Shown here one piece after another: positions 9,492 to 17,965 of a stretch of DNA of 64,000 nucleotides (within the stretch, counting starts at the first letter, position 1; every line of letters starts with the position of its first letter). The position numbers and the translations under genes were made by a program. The notes under the pieces were generated by a model, which saw only the letters and a list, made by a program, of their open reading frames with translations, did no database searches and was not told the DNA's origin. The DNA lies in contig RAZJ01000008.1 in the NCBI GenBank assembly GCA_003612625.1, positions 1-64,000 on the forward strand, in the 5' to 3' direction. Origin of the DNA: a bacterium 1XD42-1. Its GTDB lineage: Bacteria > Bacillota > Clostridia > Oscillospirales > Ruminococcaceae.

Positions 9492-9520
9492 ATTATACTC
9501 TAAAGTTCATAAAAAATCAA
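9492..9520 (-). promoter_or_regulatory. sigma-A promoter of the second chemoreceptor gene
   Basis: Minus-strand TTGATT (9515-9520), 17-bp spacer, TATAAT (9492-9497), placed like the promoter of the paralogous gene. Confidence 0.7.
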
Positions 9521-9586
9521 TCATTGCAATGAAAATCCAACGTGAAAAATAGAGTTAAAATAAAATTATGTAAGAATAAAAAGCAA

Positions 9587-9605
9587 GGCCTGCCAAAAAC
9601 AGGCC
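9587..9605 (-). terminator. terminator of glycogen synthase gene
   Basis: GGCCTG and CAGGCC form a stem, followed on the minus strand by TTGCTTTTTATTC. It lies 16 bp after the glgA stop codon. Confidence 0.75.
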
Positions 9606-9620
9606 CCACTCTTTTTTTAT

Positions 9621-11063
9621 TTAGGTGATGGATTCATACAAAGCTTCATATTGACGGGCGGAGCTGTTCCAGGAGTAATCTTTTTCCATACCGCGTTTTA
9701 CCAAGGCATTCCATGCGTCATGCTCATCATAAAATACTTTTTCTGCATAGAAAATGGTATTCAGCATTTCATCTGCGTTGTAGTTTGCAAAAGAGAAGCC
9801 TGTTCCTGTCTGCTCAAACCGGTTATAGGGCTGTACCGTATCCTTTAACCCGCCTGTTTCCCGTACAATCGGCACTGTCCCATACCGCAGGGAAATTAAC
9901 TGGGTTAATCCGCAAGGCTCAAATTGGGAAGGCATCAGCATACTGTCTGCCGCTGCATAAATCCGGTGGGCGCGTTCGTCATTAAAATAGATATTGGCGG
10001 AAACTTTGTCTTTGCGTTTCCATTCGTAGGTGCGCAGCATATCTTCATATCTGGCATCCCCTGTGCCAAGCACTACAAACTGTATAGCGGAATCCAGCAG
10101 CCGATCTAATACATAAGCAACTAAATCCAAGCCTTTTTGATCGGTCAGGCGGGTGATCATTGCCATGATCATCACATTCGGATCTGCCGGCAGGCCAAGT
10201 TCTTCCTGGAGCTTTGCTTTATTGGCAGCTTTGCCTTTCCGGAAATTTTTAATGCTGTAATTGCTGTAAATCTTCTTATCTGTTTCGGGATTATAAATGT
10301 CATAATCTATGCCATTCAAAATACCGCTTAAATCACGGGATTTCGCGCGCATCAATCCATCTAAGCCTTCGCCATAATAAGGGATTTTAATTTCTTCGGC
10401 ATATGTGCCGCTGACAGTTGTAATCCGGTCCGCATATACCAAACCTGCTTTCAGCATATTGGCATCCCGCTTGTATTCCATCCGATCCGGTGTAAATACC
10501 TCGTTGGGGAATCCGGTATATAACCGCAATGTATTGATGTCCCAGATCCCTTGGAATTTTAAATTATGGATAGTCATAATAGTACGGATATTATGATAGA
10601 AGGGATTATCTTTAAATACCGTATGCAGGAATACCGGTAATACGCCTGTCTGCCAGTCATGGCAATGAATCACATCCGGATGGAATTCAATGGTTGGCAG
10701 AATGGACAGGGCGGCTTTCGAGAAAAAGCAGAATTTTTCAATATCCCAATGAACGTCCCCATATGGCGTATCGCCCCGGAAATAATGTTCGTTGTCGATA
10801 AAGTAATAGGTAACTCCATCCATTTCATAGGTCATGATCCCTACATATACTTTTCCCAGTCCGCCTAACTGCATTTCAAAATGACTGGCATAACGGAACT
10901 GATCCCGGTATTTTGCCGGAATACATGTATAATCCGGAAGGATTACCCGTACATCATACTTTTCTTTGTCCAAAGATTTTGGTAATGCACCCACTACGTC
11001 GGCTAAACCGCCGGTCTTAATAAATGGGACGCATTCAGAAGCTACGAAGAGAATTTTTTTCAT
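9621..11063 (-). CDS. glgA: glycogen/starch synthase (GT5, ADP-glucose)
   Basis: Transfers glucose from ADP-glucose to the non-reducing end of alpha-1,4-glucan in glycogen storage. The 480-residue protein shows the N-terminal KTGGLADVVGALP motif (from residue 15) that binds ADP-glucose, and the C-terminal FEPCGLTQL and TGGLKDTV motifs of the GT-B fold. The length is typical of bacterial GlgA. An AGGAGG box precedes ATG 11063. It stands alone here, with no glgB, glgC or glgP beside it, so the rest of the pathway lies elsewhere. Confidence 0.96.
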   Translation of the reverse strand: MKKILFVASECVPFIKTGGLADVVGALPKSLDKEKYDVRVILPDYTCIPAKYRDQFRYASHFEMQLGGLGKVYVGIMTYEMDGVTYYFIDNEHYFRGDTPYGDVHWDIEKFCFFSKAALSILPTIEFHPDVIHCHDWQTGVLPVFLHTVFKDNPFYHNIRTIMTIHNLKFQGIWDINTLRLYTGFPNEVFTPDRMEYKRDANMLKAGLVYADRITTVSGTYAEEIKIPYYGEGLDGLMRAKSRDLSGILNGIDYDIYNPETDKKIYSNYSIKNFRKGKAANKAKLQEELGLPADPNVMIMAMITRLTDQKGLDLVAYVLDRLLDSAIQFVVLGTGDARYEDMLRTYEWKRKDKVSANIYFNDERAHRIYAAADSMLMPSQFEPCGLTQLISLRYGTVPIVRETGGLKDTVQPYNRFEQTGTGFSFANYNADEMLNTIFYAEKVFYDEHDAWNALVKRGMEKDYSWNSSARQYEALYESIT

Positions 11064-11318
11064 AAAAACAAGTCCTCCTTGATGATCGCAGATCAGGGTC
11101 CTGCGGTCCCCATTGATATACTCCTATTTTACTACAGAATTGGTAATTGTTCCAGCCCCATTTTTCACTTTTTTATAAAAAAAGTGGATTTTCACCAGAA
11201 ATTATGACAGTTTTCTATAAAATTACCAAAAAATTCCCCCTTTTATCTGTTCTTCTTCCCTTATGTGCCGCATACCCATAAAATCATAAAGACCGTTTTG
11301 CAAAAAGGAGGATTCTAA

Positions 11319-12671
11319 ATGGGGCCATTTTCAGGATGGAGCACCCTTTTGCACCATATTCTTTGGGGGCCTGCTACATTAGGGCTGATTTTCTTTACAG
11401 GGCTGTATTTTTCCATTGGAACCCATTTTTTCCAGTTCCGCCATATGGCCCTCTGGCTCCGGGGCACTTTGCTGGCTGTGATTTGTGATCGGGAAACCCG
11501 CGGCCATCATGGCCCTGCTTTATCCCAGTTCCAGACCCTTTCTACTGCTTTAGCCGGAACCATTGGCACCGGAAGCGTCGTTGGTGTGGCTACTGCCATT
11601 TCTTCCGGCGGCCCCGGGGCTATATTTTGGATGTGGGTTTGCGCTTTGCTGGGCATGATGACAAAATTTTCCGAAAATGTCTTAGGCAACCGCTACCGTT
11701 ACCAGGAGAAAACTGGCGCCTGGATGGGCGGCCCTATGGTTTATATGGAACGGGGCCTGGGATGCCGGAAATTAGCTGTATGGTTTGCTGTCTGCTGTGC
11801 CTTGGCCGCTTTCGGAATCGGCAATCTGGCCCAGGCCAATTCCATTGCAGGCGCTTTACAGGCTTCTTTCCATATTCCACCACAAACTGCCGCTTTCCTG
11901 CTGGCCGCTTTGACCGGTATGGTTTTATTAGGCGGTATCCAGCGGGCTGCTTCTGTGGCGGAATGCTTCGTCCCCGCTATGACATTATTTTTCCTGGCCG
12001 GCGGCGCTTTTATCCTGTTCCGCTTCCGCTGCAATCTGCCTTCCGCTTTCCATGCCATTTTCCAGAATGCTTTCCAGCCTGCTGCCGCTGCCGGAGGCAC
12101 CGGGGCTTATGCCTTGGCCCACACCATCAGCGTTGGCGTTGCCAGAGGCATTTTTTCCAATGAAGCAGGGCTGGGAAGCTCCGTTATTATTAACTGTACT
12201 TCTAATGTGAAAGAACCGGTACGGCAGGGCATGTGGGGCATTTTTGAAGTGTTCCTCTCTACTATGGTCATCTGTACCATGTCTGCATTGGTCTTTTTAT
12301 GTACGGGCACCTGGCAGGAAGGCGACGGCCCTCAAATGGCTATCGCGGCTTTCTCTCAGGGCCTCGGCCCCTGGGGCGGCGTTTTCTTATCCCTGTCCCT
12401 GATTTGCTTTGCTTTTTCTTCTATCGTAGGCTGGTCCTGCTATGGGGAACGGGCTGTGGCTTATTTGTTCGGCCCGAAGCCTTTAAAGCTTTACCGCCTG
12501 CTGTTTACTCTTGCTGCCGGTATTGGCTGCGTTGCCCATTTAGACGCAGTGTGGGCTGTTTCCGATATCTTAAATGGGTTTATGGCTTTGCCCAATTTAA
12601 TCGCAATCCTCCTGCTTTCCAAAGAAGTTTTCCGCCTGACGAATGAATTTTTACAGCGTTCCCGTTTGTGA
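11319..12671 (+). CDS. alanine/glycine:cation symporter family protein (AGCS)
   Basis: Secondary transporter of 450 residues that couples uptake of alanine or glycine to sodium or protons. About ten membrane helices are visible, with family motifs GTIGTGSVVGVATAISSGGPG (residues about 80-100) and FSNEAGLGSS (about 280). An AAAGGAGGA box precedes ATG 11319. Its last 21 bp overlap the convergent DUF3810 gene, so the two transcripts are antisense at their 3' ends. The cation and exact amino acid cannot be read from sequence. Confidence 0.95.
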   Translation: MGPFSGWSTLLHHILWGPATLGLIFFTGLYFSIGTHFFQFRHMALWLRGTLLAVICDRETRGHHGPALSQFQTLSTALAGTIGTGSVVGVATAISSGGPGAIFWMWVCALLGMMTKFSENVLGNRYRYQEKTGAWMGGPMVYMERGLGCRKLAVWFAVCCALAAFGIGNLAQANSIAGALQASFHIPPQTAAFLLAALTGMVLLGGIQRAASVAECFVPAMTLFFLAGGAFILFRFRCNLPSAFHAIFQNAFQPAAAAGGTGAYALAHTISVGVARGIFSNEAGLGSSVIINCTSNVKEPVRQGMWGIFEVFLSTMVICTMSALVFLCTGTWQEGDGPQMAIAAFSQGLGPWGGVFLSLSLICFAFSSIVGWSCYGERAVAYLFGPKPLKLYRLLFTLAAGIGCVAHLDAVWAVSDILNGFMALPNLIAILLLSKEVFRLTNEFLQRSRL

Positions 12672-13823
12672 TTCCCCGCTGTGCCTGGCCCGGTAATCTG
12701 CCAGCAGCAGGTCTACCATCCGGCCGTAACTTTGTACGCCGTCTTTTTGGGAATTGAGCTGCAAATAAGCATGGTTTACTGCCGTAGAAACATCCCCTAC
12801 CGGCGTTTCAAACCGCGCCCAGTAAACCGATTCATAACGGAAATCCATCCGCACCTTTTCGGAAAGCTGGGCCAGCCATTCCTGATACAAGTCCCCGTCG
12901 GCATTCCTTAAACGGTTGGAGGCATGGGATAAGGCTAACATGGTTCCGCTGTAACGAAATTCCGGGTAAGGGCTTTCCCGACATGCCAGATATGCGATAA
13001 AGTTTGCCTCATCTTCGTGCATATGCCCTCTTGTATGGGCCAGCTCATGACACATAGAAGCTGGTACTCCATGATCCGGAGCATTTATATTTACATTGGC
13101 CTCAAAGGTGATGGGGCAAAATACCCCTGTAATTTCCATCAATGACATGGCCCAGGAATTTAATACGGGCTTGGGGGAAATTGGATAGCTTGGCAGCGCC
13201 GGATGATCCGATAATGCCTGAAAGGTTGCTTTTGCTTCCTTTGCCAGACGGAAGGAATTTTTTGATAACTCCATGATCCCTAAATCATTTTCCGGAAGCT
13301 GATCCCGTAACTGGTTGGCTTCCTGCTCCAATTCCATACATAAGGCATAAAGCTCTTCCGGAGAGGAATCCTGGACGGTTAATCCGTAGCTTTCCGCAAA
13401 GGGAACCCGGTAATAATTAAATCCGCATAAAATCATAAATAATGCTACAATCCCGCATATGAAACGGGTACTCCAAAAAAGTACGTTCTGGAAAAAACGC
13501 TGTATGGAGCCAATCTGCCAGCAGTACCGGATCTCTCGGAACAAAAGCCAGATACAAATTCCTGTGAAAGCCAGTATCCCAATTTCTGTTAAGGATATTG
13601 GGATCAGAGATGTTAAAAATCCATATGTATGGGCAACAAAAGAGTACCATCCTCTGGAGAAAAACAGCTCCACGACTCCAGGTGCTGCTTTGGCTGCGGG
13701 AATTAAGGCCAGAAACGGCAAAGGTGCTAAATGAATCCACCAGCGCCGGAAAAAATCTATGCGCCGCTGGGATTTTGACGGCCCTGTAATTTTATAGTGT
13801 TTGACCTTGACATTCGTAATCAT
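12651..13823 (-). CDS. DUF3810 membrane-anchored zincin-like protein
   Basis: A 390-residue membrane protein with about three N-terminal helices (residues roughly 30-135) and an outward-facing domain. That domain contains CHELAHTRG, an HExxH zinc-binding motif, followed 11 residues later by an acidic EDEANF that could give the third ligand, as in gluzincins. This is the DUF3810 family, a predicted metalloprotease with no established substrate. The start is ATG 13823, which forms an ATGA overlap with the stop of the upstream Smr-like gene; the longer open frame is not supported. Its 3' end overlaps the convergent symporter gene. Confidence 0.85.
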   Translation of the reverse strand: MITNVKVKHYKITGPSKSQRRIDFFRRWWIHLAPLPFLALIPAAKAAPGVVELFFSRGWYSFVAHTYGFLTSLIPISLTEIGILAFTGICIWLLFREIRYCWQIGSIQRFFQNVLFWSTRFICGIVALFMILCGFNYYRVPFAESYGLTVQDSSPEELYALCMELEQEANQLRDQLPENDLGIMELSKNSFRLAKEAKATFQALSDHPALPSYPISPKPVLNSWAMSLMEITGVFCPITFEANVNINAPDHGVPASMCHELAHTRGHMHEDEANFIAYLACRESPYPEFRYSGTMLALSHASNRLRNADGDLYQEWLAQLSEKVRMDFRYESVYWARFETPVGDVSTAVNHAYLQLNSQKDGVQSYGRMVDLLLADYRARHSGESQTGTL

Positions 13824-14155
13824 AATATCACCACCGTAATGCCCGGATTGCATTTTTGATAATCTTCATCGCAGGTTATTTCAAAACAAAGGGTTACTGC
13901 GTGAAGCCCTTCCGGCTCAAATGGGGAAAAGGCTTCCCCGGGAACAAATTCCCGGATTTTTCCTGCCGCTTTCATTTCCCGTAATTCCCGCCGTACTGCC
14001 CCGCGGATTTTTCCTCCTTTGCCTGTGCTGCCATATCCATGAATCAGTTTAACTGCTGAAATATGGGTCTTATGGGCCAGAGCCAAAGCCGAAAACATCC
14101 GGTGTACAGCTACTTTTGCTGGCGGCATTCCGTCTTTCAGATTCACGGTCATCAT
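13820..14155 (-). CDS. Smr domain-like protein
   Basis: A small 111-residue protein with the Smr signature: LIHGYGSTGKGG (about residues 38-49) matches the HGxGxG loop, followed by the helix GAVRRELREM. Smr domains are nucleases or nucleic-acid-binding modules of the MutS2 C-terminus. Here the domain stands alone with a C-terminal strand region rich in hydrophobics. It lies between an aldo/keto reductase gene (10 bp gap) and the DUF3810 gene, with which it shares an ATGA overlap, so translational coupling is likely. Its biological role is unknown. Confidence 0.7.
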   Translation of the reverse strand: MMTVNLKDGMPPAKVAVHRMFSALALAHKTHISAVKLIHGYGSTGKGGKIRGAVRRELREMKAAGKIREFVPGEAFSPFEPEGLHAVTLCFEITCDEDYQKCNPGITVVIL

Positions 14156-14164
14156 ATGAGGAAT

Positions 14165-15145
14165 CTATTCCCTGCGCATTTTTGCCCGCTGGGACTCTGT
14201 TAAGGTTAAATCTGCATAAGACATGGTTTCTTCTAACTGCCTGAGCTGGGAGCATCCAATAATAGCTGCCCCTTGTACCGGCTGGCTGGAAGTGACATAG
14301 GCCAGCATCAGTGCGGAAGCTGGGGCTTTTGTTTCTTCACAAAGGGAACGGATGGATTCTAAACGGCGGCGGTTTTCCGGAATATCATACCGGTTCATCC
14401 GTTTTACCGGAAGGGCTTCCCCTGCCAGCAGCTTGGAAAAATATCCCCTGGCCTGGGAGGAAAATGCCATAACCGGGATCTGATTTTCCATATAACCCTG
14501 ATAGGCTTCCGGACTCATCACCTGTATGGACGGATCATCCCAAAAGCCCTGTGGGACCTGGGCGGCACACCAATGGATCTGTGAAGCTGTAAACGGGGTT
14601 TTCCCATGGGCTTTGGCATAGGCATTCGCTTCATTGATCCGGCTGACTGTCCAGTTGGATGCGCCAATGGCCCGGAGCCGTCCCCCTTTTACATGGGCAT
14701 CCAGTGTATCTATGATTTCTTCTACCGGCCGGCTGGGATCGTCCCGGTGGAGGAAATATAAGTCTATGTAATCTGTATTCAGTTCATGGAGGCTCATTGC
14801 CACGTCGGAATCAATGCTTGCCCGATCCAATCGGCGGCAGTTCATATCCTTCATAGAAGGATGGGCGCCTTTTGTTACCAGGAAAATTTTATCCCGGCAG
14901 CCCCTGGATGTCAGCCAGCGCCCCACAATAGGCTCACTGTTGGCATAGGCTTCATCCGGGTCCGGCGCCGGGGCTTTTCCATATACCCGGGCTGTGTCTA
15001 TGGTATTGCCCCCTAATGCAATATACTTATCCAATAAGGCAAAAGCAGTATCTTCCGGAATGTTTACCCCGAAATAATCCGTTCCCATGACAATTTTCGA
15101 CATAGAAATAATCCCTTTTTCTGTTTGTACATCCATGAATTTCAT
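14165..15145 (-). CDS. aldo/keto reductase
   Basis: Predicted NADPH-dependent oxidoreductase of the aldo-keto reductase superfamily, about 326 residues. The TIM-barrel tetrad is visible: Asp in NTIDTARVYG with its Tyr, Lys in LVTKGAHP, and His in YFLHRDD. The C-terminal GCSQLRQLEETM segment matches the cofactor phosphate loop. The preferred start is ATG 15145, behind a weak AGGTGG; a downstream ATG at MSKIVMG is also possible and would align well with relatives. The substrate is unknown. It is the probable first gene of a three-gene run with the Smr-like and DUF3810 genes. Confidence 0.9.
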   Translation of the reverse strand: MKFMDVQTEKGIISMSKIVMGTDYFGVNIPEDTAFALLDKYIALGGNTIDTARVYGKAPAPDPDEAYANSEPIVGRWLTSRGCRDKIFLVTKGAHPSMKDMNCRRLDRASIDSDVAMSLHELNTDYIDLYFLHRDDPSRPVEEIIDTLDAHVKGGRLRAIGASNWTVSRINEANAYAKAHGKTPFTASQIHWCAAQVPQGFWDDPSIQVMSPEAYQGYMENQIPVMAFSSQARGYFSKLLAGEALPVKRMNRYDIPENRRRLESIRSLCEETKAPASALMLAYVTSSQPVQGAAIIGCSQLRQLEETMSYADLTLTESQRAKMRRE

Positions 15146-15361
15146 ATAATAGAATCCCACCTGTTCATAAATCTTTTTTTGCTTTGGCTGTTAGAAGCAG
15201 TTTCTGCTTCCATTATATCGGAATCTTCCAGGGAATACAAGGCAAAGGAGCCTGACAAAATCATCCTTTTCCAATGGGGCCTGGTATTTGCCTGTTGAAA
15301 AATAAGGGTAACTCTGATAAAATAGGAAAATCAAGGCCAGAAAAAAAGGAGTCTGTAAAAA

Positions 15362-16204
15362 ATGGAAAACAATGAAATCATCTTGGTTTCCTTCAATTTG
15401 AAACGGGACTTCGGCCTGCCATTAAAACGCTCCCGCCGCTGGCGGGAACGCCGGGAACGGGCTGTCCAAATTATCCGGAACAGCAAAGCTTCTATAATCG
15501 GTGTGCAGGAGCTTTCCCCTTCCATGCAAGAGGATATTGCCAGCCTTCTTGGAAACGAATATTCTGTTTTGGGAAACGGACGGTTCCAGGCTTCAGCCCG
15601 GAAGGAAAGTGATGAACACAGCGATATTATTATTAAAAATGAGGATGCTTCTGTCCAATTCGTGAAAACCTTCTGGCTGTCCAAAAATCCCGAAAAATTA
15701 AGCCGGGCTTATTATGCCATGTTCCCCCGTATTTGTACAGTGGTTGAAATTTATCTTTATTCTGCTGGACGTTCCATCCGGATTTTTAATACCCATCTGG
15801 ATCATATCTGCGGGGTTGCCCGGATATTAGGCATTGAAGTCATTTTGCAATATATGAGCCGGCTGCATCAGGAACGGCCTATGCCTTCTGTTTTAATGGG
15901 GGACTTCAACTGCAAGCCCCAGAGCCGCCCGATCCAGCTCCTCCACAATCAGGTCACAGGTTATCCCAATCTCCATTTAACAGATGCTTACAGCCACCTG
16001 CCTCCGGAAGAAATCCAAAATACCCTCCATTATTTCAGAGGGAAAAATAAAGCCGGTTCCATGCCGATTGATTATATTTTTGTTTCAGATGATTTTGAGA
16101 TCTTAAAAACCCATATTTGGACAGACCCCGTAGAGGGCTGTTATCCTTCCGATCATTATCCTTTAACCGCAACTGTACGCCTGAAGCCGGATGCGGATCA
16201 TTAG
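15362..16204 (+). CDS. endonuclease/exonuclease/phosphatase family protein
   Basis: A 280-residue cytoplasmic member of the EEP superfamily, metal-dependent phosphoesterases. The visible active-site elements are GVQEL (metal-binding Glu), NTHLDHI, MGDFNC (Asp/Asn pair) and the C-terminal SDHYPL (catalytic His). The N-terminus opens with SFNLKRDF where the family usually has SFNI/L. An AAAAGGAG box precedes ATG 15362. Substrates in this superfamily range from nucleic acids to sphingomyelin and inositol phosphates, and nothing here decides among them. It precedes purB but has a separate promoter. Confidence 0.88.
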   Translation: MENNEIILVSFNLKRDFGLPLKRSRRWRERRERAVQIIRNSKASIIGVQELSPSMQEDIASLLGNEYSVLGNGRFQASARKESDEHSDIIIKNEDASVQFVKTFWLSKNPEKLSRAYYAMFPRICTVVEIYLYSAGRSIRIFNTHLDHICGVARILGIEVILQYMSRLHQERPMPSVLMGDFNCKPQSRPIQLLHNQVTGYPNLHLTDAYSHLPPEEIQNTLHYFRGKNKAGSMPIDYIFVSDDFEILKTHIWTDPVEGCYPSDHYPLTATVRLKPDADH

Positions 16205-16232
16205 TTGCATTGCGGCAGAATTGTGATATACT
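16205..16232 (+). promoter_or_regulatory. sigma-A promoter of purB
   Basis: TTGCAT (16205-16210), 16-bp spacer, TATACT (16227-16232) with a TGTGA just upstream of the -10 box. It lies about 64 bp before the purB ATG. Confidence 0.65.
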
Positions 16233-16295
16233 GTAATCGTTTCAATCGTTTTTTAAGAAGGCCCATTTTCTAAAACATAGTCGGGAGGACAGGAT

Positions 16296-17729
16296 ATGTC
16301 AAAAAATAATTATGAAAGCCCTTTTTGTACACGCTATGCCAGTGAGGAAATGCAGTATGTATTTTCCCCTGACAATAAATTCAAAACATGGCGCAAGCTT
16401 TGGATCGCGCTGGCCAAGGCTGAACAGCGGCAGGGGCTTGGGATTACCGATGAACAGATCGCGGAATTGGAAGCCCATGCAGAAGATATTAACTATGATG
16501 TGGCCCAGGCCAGGGAAAAAGAATGCCGCCATGATGTAATGAGCCATGTTTATGCCTACGGTGTACAGTGCCCCCATGCAAAAGGCATTATCCATTTAGG
16601 CGCTACAAGCTGTTATGTCGGCGATAATACCGACATTATTCTTATGCGCCAGGGCTTAACCATTGTGCGCCGGAAGCTTTTAAATGTGATTTCTTTATTG
16701 GCTGCTTTTGCCGACCGTTATAAAGATATGCCTGCTTTGGCTTATACCCATTTACAGCCTGCCCAACTGACTACGGTGGGAAAACGTGCCACTCTTTGGA
16801 TCAATGAACTGATGATGGATCTGGAAGAAACCGAATACCGGATTGCTCATTTGAAGCTGCTGGGAAGCAAAGGTACTACCGGGACACAGGCCAGCTTTGT
16901 GGAATTATTTGAGGGCAATGGGGAAAAAATTAAAGCATTGGAAGAAGATATTGCAAAGCAAATGGGATTTGACGCTGTTGTTCCTGTTTCCGGACAAACC
17001 TATTCCCGGAAAGTGGACAGCTTCGTTATGAATGTGTTAGCCGGTATCGCCCAGAGTGCCAGCAAATTCTCCAATGACCTGCGTCTGCTGGCAAACTTCA
17101 AAGAAATGGAGGAGCCTTTTGAAGCCCAGCAAATCGGTTCTTCTGCTATGCCTTACAAACGCAATCCCATGCGTTCCGAACGGATTACATCTTTATCCCG
17201 CTATGTTATGTCCAACTCCCTGAATCCGCAGTTTACCGCGGCAACTCAATGGTTTGAACGGACTTTGGATGATTCCGCCAATAAACGGATCGCTATGGCA
17301 GAAGCTTTCCTTGCTGTGGATGCTATCCTGAAAATTATGTTAAATGTCTGTGACGGCCTGGTGGTTTATCCAAAGGTAATTGCACAGCGGGTTATGCGGG
17401 AACTGCCTTTTATGGCTACGGAAAATATTATGATGAGCGCTGTTAAAAAGGGCGGGGACCGTCAGGAGCTTCATGAGCGTTTGCGGCAGCACAGCATTGC
17501 CGCTGCCAATGTGGTCAAGCAGGAAGGCGGCGAAAATGATTTGATCCAGCGGGTCTGCCAGGACCCTGCATTCGGGCTGACCCGGGAAGAACTGGAGAAG
17601 GTTCTGGAGCCGAAAATGTTTATTGGACGCAGCTCCGATCAGGTCAAAGAATATTTGCAGGAATTTGTAAATCCTGTTCTGGAAGCCAACCGGGATTTAT
17701 TAGGGGAACGCGCTCAATTATCTGTATAA
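16296..17729 (+). CDS. purB: adenylosuccinate lyase
   Basis: Catalyses two steps of purine synthesis: SAICAR to AICAR plus fumarate, and adenylosuccinate to AMP plus fumarate. The 477-residue protein belongs to the fumarase/aspartase superfamily. The signature SSAMPYKRNP (about residues 286-295) holds the catalytic-loop serine, and TSCYVGDNTD and YTHLQPAQ are the other conserved regions. The length is typical. A GGGAGGA box precedes ATG 16296. It is not clustered with other pur genes and has its own promoter. Confidence 0.97.
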   Translation: MSKNNYESPFCTRYASEEMQYVFSPDNKFKTWRKLWIALAKAEQRQGLGITDEQIAELEAHAEDINYDVAQAREKECRHDVMSHVYAYGVQCPHAKGIIHLGATSCYVGDNTDIILMRQGLTIVRRKLLNVISLLAAFADRYKDMPALAYTHLQPAQLTTVGKRATLWINELMMDLEETEYRIAHLKLLGSKGTTGTQASFVELFEGNGEKIKALEEDIAKQMGFDAVVPVSGQTYSRKVDSFVMNVLAGIAQSASKFSNDLRLLANFKEMEEPFEAQQIGSSAMPYKRNPMRSERITSLSRYVMSNSLNPQFTAATQWFERTLDDSANKRIAMAEAFLAVDAILKIMLNVCDGLVVYPKVIAQRVMRELPFMATENIMMSAVKKGGDRQELHERLRQHSIAAANVVKQEGGENDLIQRVCQDPAFGLTREELEKVLEPKMFIGRSSDQVKEYLQEFVNPVLEANRDLLGERAQLSV

Positions 17730-17775
17730 CAAATTGACTTTTCCCAAAAAGAAATTTTATGCCATGATAAAATGA

Positions 17776-17804
17776 TTGACTTTTCCTAGGTGATAAAATA
17801 TAAT
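17776..17804 (+). promoter_or_regulatory. sigma-A promoter of secDF
   Basis: TTGACT (17776-17781), 17-bp spacer, TATAAT (17799-17804). A second ATTGACTTTTCC copy lies about 43 bp upstream, suggesting a duplicated or tandem promoter. Confidence 0.75.
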
Positions 17805-17809
17805 AAGGA

Positions 17810-17960
17810 AAGCGCCGTTTTGCGGCAAATGGCCGGAACCCTTCTTTCCTTGACAGAGGGGGTTCCGGTCCGTGCCGTTTCCGGCATTCGGGCAGCGCCG
17901 GATTTTCCATGGCCTGCCAAAGGGCATTTGGGCCGCCTGATTTGCGGCCGCAAGGAGGAA
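17810..17960 (+). promoter_or_regulatory. GC-rich structured leader of secDF
   Basis: About 150 nt between promoter and ribosome binding site can form several hairpins. The strongest is CCGGAACCC (17833-17841) with GGGTTCCGG (17860-17868); GCCG/CGGC and GCGGCCGC elements follow up to the AAGGAGG. No T-run follows the main stem. Function is unknown; it may modulate translation of secDF. Confidence 0.4.
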
Positions 17961-17965
17961 ACAAA

